Shown here in pieces: positions 57,204 through 64,000 of a stretch of DNA of 64,000 nt (position 1 is the first letter of the stretch; every line of letters starts with the position of its first letter). Both the position numbers and the translations under genes were made by a program. The stretch comes from Ipomoea triloba (lineage: Eukaryota > Streptophyta > Magnoliopsida > Solanales > Convolvulaceae), in contig NC_044925.1 in assembly GCF_003576645.1 (NCBI RefSeq), positions 9,529,308-9,593,307 on the forward strand. The letters run 5' to 3'. The notes beneath the pieces are model-generated. The model was not told the DNA's origin, made no database searches, and saw nothing but the letters and a program-made list of their open reading frames with translations.

Positions 57204-57289
57204 TCCACGCCGGCTTCACGCGTGAAGCCGGCGTGGATGCGTACTAGATTCCATCCACACTCCCTTCACGCGTGAAGGCAGTGTGGATG
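57204..57289. repeat. Paired palindromes, ORF A element copy 2
   Basis: A perfect 34 bp palindrome at 57204-57237 (half-site TCCACGCCGGCTTCACG) is followed by a 38 bp one at 57252-57289 with a single mismatched pair. Centres are both ACGCGT and exactly 50 bp apart. The corresponding LTR region at about 60520-60600 has weaker versions. Confidence 0.85.
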
Positions 57290-57553
57290 TGTACAGTTCA
57301 TCCCATTTTGCGTTTTATTCGCCTTTTTTGCTATAGTTGATGACTTGATGGATGAATTGTGGTCGGGACATGCCTCCAAATGTTGAATCTGCGTGGTTAG
57401 TTCAAGTGAAGCTATACGAAAGACAAAATTTACTAATTAATAAAAGAAAACAAGGCGAAAATAGGCAAAACAAATTCTAAGTCCTAAATGATAACGTTGG
57501 GAATGCCTCCCAAGCGCGCCACGTTTTACGTCACTGGCTAGACGTGGTGTGCT

Positions 57554-59353
57554 CTATCCTTCGAAACACACTGATTTCGGGACCTTTCCAAGCATCCCAT
57601 GAACCTTTGCTTCAAGGTATGCCCCAAGGTGGGGAACATCCTTGAATTCAATCATTAGAAAAGGAAGAACAATTTGCATTATTGGACGAATTCTAGCCTC
57701 AAACACCCTCCTTAATTCCTCTAGGATGGTGTGAACTTCCCTTATCTCCTTTGTGTCTTCTCCACCCTCAAGGATCTTTTCATTCTTAGCATAGGATTGA
57801 TACCATATCCCTTCACTCTCTTTCTCAATTTCAAATTTAGCAAAGTCTCCCCACTCAACTCTCTCAAGCAAGTCAAAAGTGAAAATCCCTTCATTTTCCA
57901 CCATCTCCTCTTCACATTCTCTCTTCTCATCTCCCCACTCAATTATACTAGAAAAATCACCCTCATCCTCACATCAGTAAAATGAAGCATCATCCCCCTC
58001 ACTCATCAACTCATTTTCACACAAGTCTAAGGATTCATCTTCCAAAAAGTTGAAACAAATATAATCATTATCAAACAAGAGAGAATCCTTACAATTATCA
58101 ATCAATGTATCACAAGTTTCTACGGAATCATCCTCCCAAAAATAAAAGCAAGCATAATCACAAATATTAGAAGTATCATTGCAAAGGGAGTCATCCTCAT
58201 GAGAAACACAATCATTATTATCAAATGAATCAACACTTTTACACTCATTATTAGAATCTTCAACAACAAAGCCTATGGAATCATCTTCCCAGAAATAAAA
58301 ACAAGTAGTATCGCAAGCATATAGATCATTTTTGCATTTCAAATGGGAGTCATCCACACAAGTGTCAAGAGTGTTTTCACTAAGAGCACAAGAATTTTCA
58401 AGAATATTAACACAAGAAGGATTAAGAATATTACCACATGTTGGCTCTTCATCTTCCCACACTACTTTAATGTCCTCATCTTCACTCTCGATCTTTGCCT
58501 CCTTTTGATCTTCCAATTCGAAAATTGGAACTTCTTCAATCACCGGGGTATAACATTCTACTATCTCCTCAGCACTCACCTCTTCCTTGTCATTTTGTTC
58601 TTTTTCATCCTCATCTACAACCCTTGGATTGGTTTCCAAAGTCGGGAGGTCATCTACAATGGGGTAGTTAACCCGTAATGAACTTGTTTTCACGAGTTCC
58701 TCCATCATGGATAGCATTTTAGTCTCAACCTCTTCCAATGGAATGCCTTCCTCCCGGAGGGTAGCAAGATCTTTCAATTCGCTCTTGATTTCGGCTCTTA
58801 AATTAGTCGTGTCCTCCTTGGTCATCCTCGTGAATACTTCTAACTTTTGTTTTAGAATCTCAATCTCGTCTTTGACCGGTGGGAGGGAATCACAAGGATT
58901 AGTAGGGGTAAAATATTGAATGGAAGGTGGTGTTTCAAAGAAATGTGAAGCATTGTTTTCTTCATTAAATGGTGATGGAGGTGGGTAGTGGGTGTTTGGG
59001 GAATAAATATGGCTCGAGAGTATAGCTTAGATCAATCTTTTTCTCATTTGTACAAGCTTACTCTCAATATTTTGGAAGAAAGCTTTAGAGCTCAACGAGT
59101 CATCTTCGTGATGTGGTGGAATTGGGTGTGTATATGGTGGTGGGTGATGGTTATGTCTATGCGATGGATAGGGATATGGAGGTGGTAAGTAGTGGTGTGG
59201 AAATGGATAAGGATTTGGAGTTGGGTAGTGATATGTTGGTGGAGGGTAAATATAGGTAGAATGGGGGTAATAGGGATATGGTTGGGGTGGAGAACCTCTC
59301 TAAGATTGTCCTCCATGGTGTGGATAACCATGGGGATTCATATAGGCACTCAT
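57554..59353 (-). pseudogene. ORF A copy 2 (599 codons, three nonsense codons)
   Basis: One reading frame from ATG 59353 (MSAYMNPHGYPHHG) to the stop at 57554, without any frameshift, but with in-frame stops at 59302 (TAG), 59029 (TAA) and 57976 (TGA). Order: Tyr/Pro/His-rich start, helical MTKEDTTNLRAEIKSELKDL, LREEGIPLEEVETKMLSMME, acidic SEDEDIKVVWEDEE, then repeats of a Cys/aromatic/acidic motif (CFYFWEDDS twice, CFNFLEDES once), ending VPHLGAYLEAKVHGMLGKVP. Paralogue of copy 1. No known domain. The lack of frameshifts suggests recent death. Located downstream of an LTR and TGGCGCC site, so it takes the gag position of a non-autonomous gypsy-like element. Confidence 0.75.
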
Positions 59354-59582
59354 TGGTAAGCCTTCAAGTGATTTTCAATAAATATTTCATGCACAAAGCT
59401 TAACTAAACAACAAATCTTTGCAACTAGAAGTAGTTGCAAGTGAGCAACAAGATATGCAAGGTAAATAAGCTCACTTCTCCAATCAAGTATCCAAAAATA
59501 AGAAAACAAAACAAAAAGAAAGCAATTCAAGAATTTTTAAAAATTAACTTCCAAAATGTCAACACAATTCAAAACTGTTTGT

Positions 59583-59602
59583 CATCCCCGGCAATGGCGC
59601 CA
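59583..59602 (-). other. Primer-binding site, ORF A element copy 2
   Basis: Minus-strand TGGCGCCATTGCCGGGGATG just inside the LTR end at 59606. Confidence 0.7.
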
Positions 59603-59605
59603 TTT

Positions 59606-60802
59606 TGATGTTGTTAGTTTAGTGGGAGGTGGAATGTAGGTGGTAAAATGAGGAAAAGTCCCCCAGTGTCGGTCTCTCAAGGATGGCAGATTGGAATTGA
59701 ATTAGGGTTGGCATTTAGGATGTTAAGAAATGAGAGTTACAAGAACTATCTAGAGACAAGTAAATAACAAAGCATAAGTTTGCAAGGTACTAAAACAAAT
59801 TGAAAAGAACAAGGGGACGTGTGACTTAGTTAGCCTAGGCGATTAATCACTCTATGGGATTGTAATAACGAGGTTCGGGGATTAACACGAGAGTCTACGG
59901 TATCAATACCAAGTGACGTCACACTTGGACTCTCAATCCTCATTCGGTTGAGGCATTTAATTGAACACCTTGCCTACCACTCCTCCCGGGCCTCATCCTT
60001 CCGGATAGAGGGTGGGGATGTGGATGAGTTGGACTCCTGAGAGGCCGCTATCGCGCACACACTGACTTTCACAAAGTCTACTATCTATCCCGGCCGGAAA
60101 TAGAAGCAAAGCACGAAGAACTTCAACCACACAAGACTAAACCCTACTTCATCATTTTCACAAGCATATGCCAAAATTCTAACATCAATCGTAAGAGCTA
60201 ACATGGGGCACACACACCTCTCAAATAATCTACTCAAACATTATCGACATTAAAGATCAAACAATGGAAAATAATCGAAGCAAATAGATTAAAATCATAA
60301 TCTAGTAAGAACAAGATTAGAGTAATATACCTAGGAATTGGGGATTTCCCCATGGGAGAACTAATCTAAGCTAGGGAGAATTGGGGATTTCCCCCAAAGG
60401 GGATAAACAAATGGAAATCAGATCTGGAAATTGGAGTTCTCCCTTTTAAAATGCAGATGAAGGGTTTAAATAGCCAACAAGAAGTCAAAATCCCAAAATC
60501 GCCCTTAATGGCCGATCCACACTGCGTTCACGCATGAAGCCGGCGTAGACGCGTACTAGAAGTGGTCCACGCTCCCTTCACGCGTGAAGCCCTCGTGGAA
60601 TGATCCTGCATGGTTGCTTCCTTTTGGCCTTGGATCTTGTTATATCCTCTGGGAATGACTTAAAACACAACTTTAAAGTCGAATTTGTTGATTTGATCTT
60701 ATCAGAGTCTTTTATGCATGAAAATGATTACAAATGGGTGTCAAAACTGTTCATTAATGCCCCAAAACTAACCCTATATACGACTATTCTTGGCGCTTAT
60801 CA
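59606..60802 (-). repeat. 5' LTR of ORF A element, copy 2
   Basis: On the minus strand starts TGATAAGCGCCAAGAATAG at 60802 and ends AACATCA at 59606; 1197 bp. It shares start, end and several internal blocks with 55478-56750. It carries inverted repeats with TTCACGCGTGAA at about 60575. Confidence 0.65.
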
Positions 60803-61871
60803 CATAGTGAAGTCTAGGATTTTGCATGCTTTGAAGTGATTTAGGCCATTGTTGTAAGCCCAAGCCTTTAAACATACCCTTGAACAATTGTTTTCCCTAG
60901 TTGTCCCCATTGAGCCTTGTTTTTGTTTAATAAGTGCTAAACACTTAACCCGTTCATTATTATTGTTTTTCTTGTGTTAACCCTGTTATTTAACCCCTAG
61001 CCTTTAGCCATATATTTACATCCACCCTTAGAGAGAATGTAGCATTTGTTCTTTAGTTTAGAAGAGATTTCTTTTGGAGCTTATCTTTGTTAGAACTACT
61101 CTTGATATCTTTGTCTTAGTGTGGGGTTTAGTGAAAGGAATCAATTGATTGGTTGTTTGGTACTAAAGAAAAAGAAAGTTGTTTGGTTGGTATAGAAGAA
61201 AAAAAAAGATAGAAAAGAAAATAAAAAAGTGTTATTGAAAAAGTTTGAAAAAGAAGTTTGAGAGTGATGAAAAAGGTAGTAAAGGAAAAGAAAAAAAGGT
61301 GAATGAATGTGCAAATGGTTTGTCTCTCTTGAAAGTTGTGTCCAATCCCCACTGTTTTAGAGTGTTCTTATGTTTTCAATTGCAAATTGCTCCTTTATCC
61401 ATAATTGTAGTATCTCTTCTAGATTAGATTGTGAATAGGTGTGAAATTCTCTCCTTTTGTTTATTTTTCATACCCTTTCTTTGTTTAGCCACTTACCCTT
61501 AGCCCTATTACAAGTCAAATAAAGACCTACCTGATCTTAGCATGCAGTTTTAGAGTTGATCTATTGGGAGTATGAAAGGGAAGACAATGGGATCTCATCT
61601 TAAGCCAAGTTTTGCATAATCTCAACTAAGTACTTGTGCATGCAGGGTCCTAATCTGCCTTAATTTTGGTGCCCGGTTATTGGCTTGAGAGGGGAACTCA
61701 TTGGTGATTCTAAGATGATTCTTGAAGCAGGTTTGGTTATCATAAGTTGGTTAGTGGTTTGCTTGGTTGTGCAGGGAGGATTGGAGGAAGTGTGATCAAT
61801 TTCATTGCTTGGAAGATGGATTGTCCTTGGTAATTGCTTGAGGACAAGAAAAAGTTCTAGTGTGGGGGAGT
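60803..61871 (+). other. 3' internal region of an Athila-like element
   Basis: Non-coding sequence with the order found upstream of Athila-type 3' LTRs (a TTTTGGTGCCCGGTTATTGG stretch at about 61665, then GTGTGGGGGAGT at 61859-61870 as polypurine tract). An A/G-rich stretch lies at 61160-61310. No pol domain is present, so the element is truncated at 60803. Confidence 0.5.
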
Positions 61872-62194
61872 TGATATCTTTGATTCTGAACCATTATTCA
61901 CTCCTTATTTTAGTTGTTTTTGGTGTATTTTGTCTATATCTAAGTGGGAATTGAGACTAGATTATGTGTTATGTGTTTAAAGGTTTAATTTGTCCACATC
62001 GAGTAGCAAAGGAAGCATTTTGGAGCTTATTGGATCAATTTTGGAAGCTAAGGAACTCACCAAAGGAAGTTTGAAGCAGCGAGGCACGAACCGGGCAAGG
62101 AATCAAAGGGAAGAGCAACCACACGGCCACTGAAGACCAGAATTATTCCGCGACCATCTCACGGCCAACCTCACAGCCGTGAGGCCTGTGCTGA
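61872..62194 (+). repeat. Athila-like 3' LTR, interrupted
   Basis: Begins TGATATCTTTGATTCTG right after the polypurine tract and contains CACGGC/GCCGTG inverted repeats near 62160-62182. It is cut at 62194 by the next TGTAACACCCC element. Confidence 0.55.
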
Positions 62195-63530
62195 TGTAAC
62201 ACCCCAAATTCTCATATTCTAATCATACTATAATTAGTAATTCTATAAATAGAAGATTTCCAAACTTAAAACATTATATATGAAATTTATTAATCCTTAC
62301 ATAAGATAGTTCTAGGATTTATACTTAATTCAAACCACGGGTGCTACCGCCACATCTAACCTATCAAGGTTAAATGCAAGGCTAGTCCAAAAAGGGAAGG
62401 AATTACAATCCTTAACATAGTCTTATATTACACATTATTTTTGAATCCTCAACTCATGAACTAAGTCTCAAGCACGATCTTCATAGCATCCTAACGCACT
62501 CTCCAAAGCGGTATCCAACAGTTAATTTCCTGCTTTTCAAATAAAGCAAATAACAACAACAACAAATAAAGGATTTAGCAAAACTTGCTAAGTAAGGGGC
62601 TGCTTTTGCCCACAAAAATATAAAGTATTTTCATCCTTTTCAAAAGACATAGCCATAAGGTTCACAATAAAAATTCTTTCAAAATCTTTTCCTTACAATC
62701 TCCTACATTCAAATAAAATTTTTCAAGTATGATAATTCATATTTTCAAAAAATGTAACTTTCAATGCATTCATAATCATGATAGTAGTAAATACCTGTGG
62801 AAGCACATTATCACATAAATGGGACAGGGTCCTTTATAATTAGGCCCTTTTAGTGAACGGTGCTTTCCACACATCCGAACACTCACAATTTCCCATTTCA
62901 ATAGAAATTGGACTCTAACCTTAAGTGTGCACACCCCCTAATTGAAGATTCCAAGCCTCACTGGGAAGTTACCAGCCCAAGTAGCCAGGATATGTTTCTA
63001 CTGACTACCCTGTTAATTTTCACCTACAGGGCAACCATATGTCACCCTAGTACCCGTGGATTGTTCCTACCGAGTACTCCTAGCATTTATCATGCAACAG
63101 ATATTTTATAACAATCATACATTCCAAAAACTATAAAATTCATTCAGATTTGATAATGTAATACTTATGCTTCCAAAATCATTTGTCAAAAATCATTTCA
63201 TCAAAATCCCAACAAATTTGGGTTCTAATATTTAATATACTTCAAAAACATTTTCATAAGCTTTGCAAATCATACTTTTGACATATGCATACTTTTCATA
63301 AAAGTTCAAATATTTGACTTGAATCAACTTTAACCATTTTACACAAAAAGAATATTTCTAAACATCACCATTCAAAATTTTTATTTTTGATATCACTATA
63401 AAACTTTCATTCTTACAAAAATTTTCAAGATTCATAAGGTGACCAAATTCATCCATTTTGTCACTTCAAATATCATTATTCAACCAAGGAATTGTCTTAC
63501 ATATATAGGATACTAATGTCATAACAAAAC

Positions 63531-63535
<5 letters not shown>

Positions 63536-63573
<38 letters not shown>
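63536..63573. repeat. (ATT)n microsatellite
   Basis: About twelve TTA units in a row. Confidence 0.95.
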
Positions 63574-63574
<1 letters not shown>

Positions 63575-63616
63575 AACATATATATACATTCGGCATACAT
63601 AACATATATATAAGGC

Positions 63617-64000
63617 AAAAACTTGTGTGAGACCGTCTCACCATGAGACGGGTCGGGTAGGGTCGGGTCAAGATGCAAATGTAACACTTATATGCACAAA
63701 TGTCATACTTATATACTCACATGTAATACTAATCAGAAATAAAAATTTTGTTACTTATTAGGGTAAATGTAATACTTTTAAGGGAAAATACAATACTTTT
63801 ACATTTCGATTTAAAAGTATTTCATTTTTCCTCAAAAGTATTATATTTGCCCTTATAAGTGAGAGGCACTTGTCAACATTACTTATTATGAAAAATGTAT
63901 TACTTTTTCTCTTATAAGTAACAAAAATTGTATTTTTGATTAGTGTTATATTTGAGCATATAAGTGTGAGATTTGCACATATAAGTATGACATTTGCATG
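63617..64000. mobile_element. Fold-back (long inverted repeat) element, incomplete
   Basis: Sequence from about 63673 (ATGCAAAT..) pairs with the reverse complement of the last 165 bases of the window (..ATTTGCAT at 63992-63999), centred near 63836. Both arms are made of repeated (T)AATACTTTT/CATACTTAT blocks. The left outer end has GTGAGAC-C-GTCTCAC (63627-63641). The right outer end lies beyond 64000. Non-coding. Confidence 0.75.

Larger units (their letters stand above)
62195..64000 (-). mobile_element. TGTAACACCCC-type LTR, runs off the window
   Basis: Starts TGTAACACCCCAAATTC after GCTGA (62190-62194, possible target site). The GTGCTACCGCCAC and TTGCTAAGTAAGG motifs match the inverted family 2 element at 51412, so orientation is minus. 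No closing end is found before 64000. Contains (ATT)n and a fold-back element. Confidence 0.6.

Overview
This window looks like nuclear DNA from a flowering plant, probably a eudicot. The evidence is one conserved plant-type gene with GT-AG introns, a 5' UTR intron and an AATAAA signal, set in a sea of nested plant LTR retrotransposons, Mutator-like and hAT-like TIR elements, a tRNA-derived SINE and long TA/TACA microsatellites. I cannot name the species. Single N bases at 206, 1484, 2069, 14271, 33926 and 41832 and a 503-base N run at 51919-52421 mark assembly joins and gaps.

Layout. 1-3660: microsatellites around a 2.8 kb solo LTR (390-3217). 3661-6343: AT-rich spacer with one small TIR element. 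6344-15244: a Mutator-like TIR element with a near-perfect 9 bp target duplication, invaded by a Tat-type Ty3/gypsy element (7181-14835) that keeps integrase, has its gag inverted, has lost protease/RT, and carries an antisense spliced gene. 15304-19812: an LTR element with perfect AAAAG target duplication and no coding capacity. 19816-22230: two probable TIR elements. 22154-25610: the only host gene, a xi-class GST (glutathionyl-hydroquinone reductase) on the minus strand with five coding exons. 25629-26036: a poly-T mini-insertion and a SINE just upstream of that gene. 26340-32871: a second coding-poor element of the same kind, inverted, holding an hAT-like insertion. 33071-35267: a second copy of the first solo LTR. 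35700-36845: microsatellite, palindromes and a tandem repeat. 36846-44690: two decayed copia elements, one split by a 4 kb solo LTR (39135-43096). 44753-49136: a decayed env-like or gag-like polyprotein ending in a SIRE-like LTR. 49137-60802: two copies of an unassigned gypsy-like element whose roughly 600-codon ORF (ORF A) has no recognised domain; one copy is split by another solo LTR (51412-54180). 60803-64000: Athila-like 3' end, a fifth TGTAACACCCC-type LTR and a long fold-back element that runs off the window.

The strongest unexplained pattern is structural. In several unrelated LTR-element families here the non-coding parts contain tandem or paired short hairpins whose two arms change together between units, so pairing is kept while sequence drifts. 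I see this in the two 390/33071-type LTRs (with UNCG loops), in the 39135-type LTR, in both LTRs and the 3' region of the gypsy element, and in the ORF A family. No bacterial-type operons, CRISPR arrays or prophages are present.
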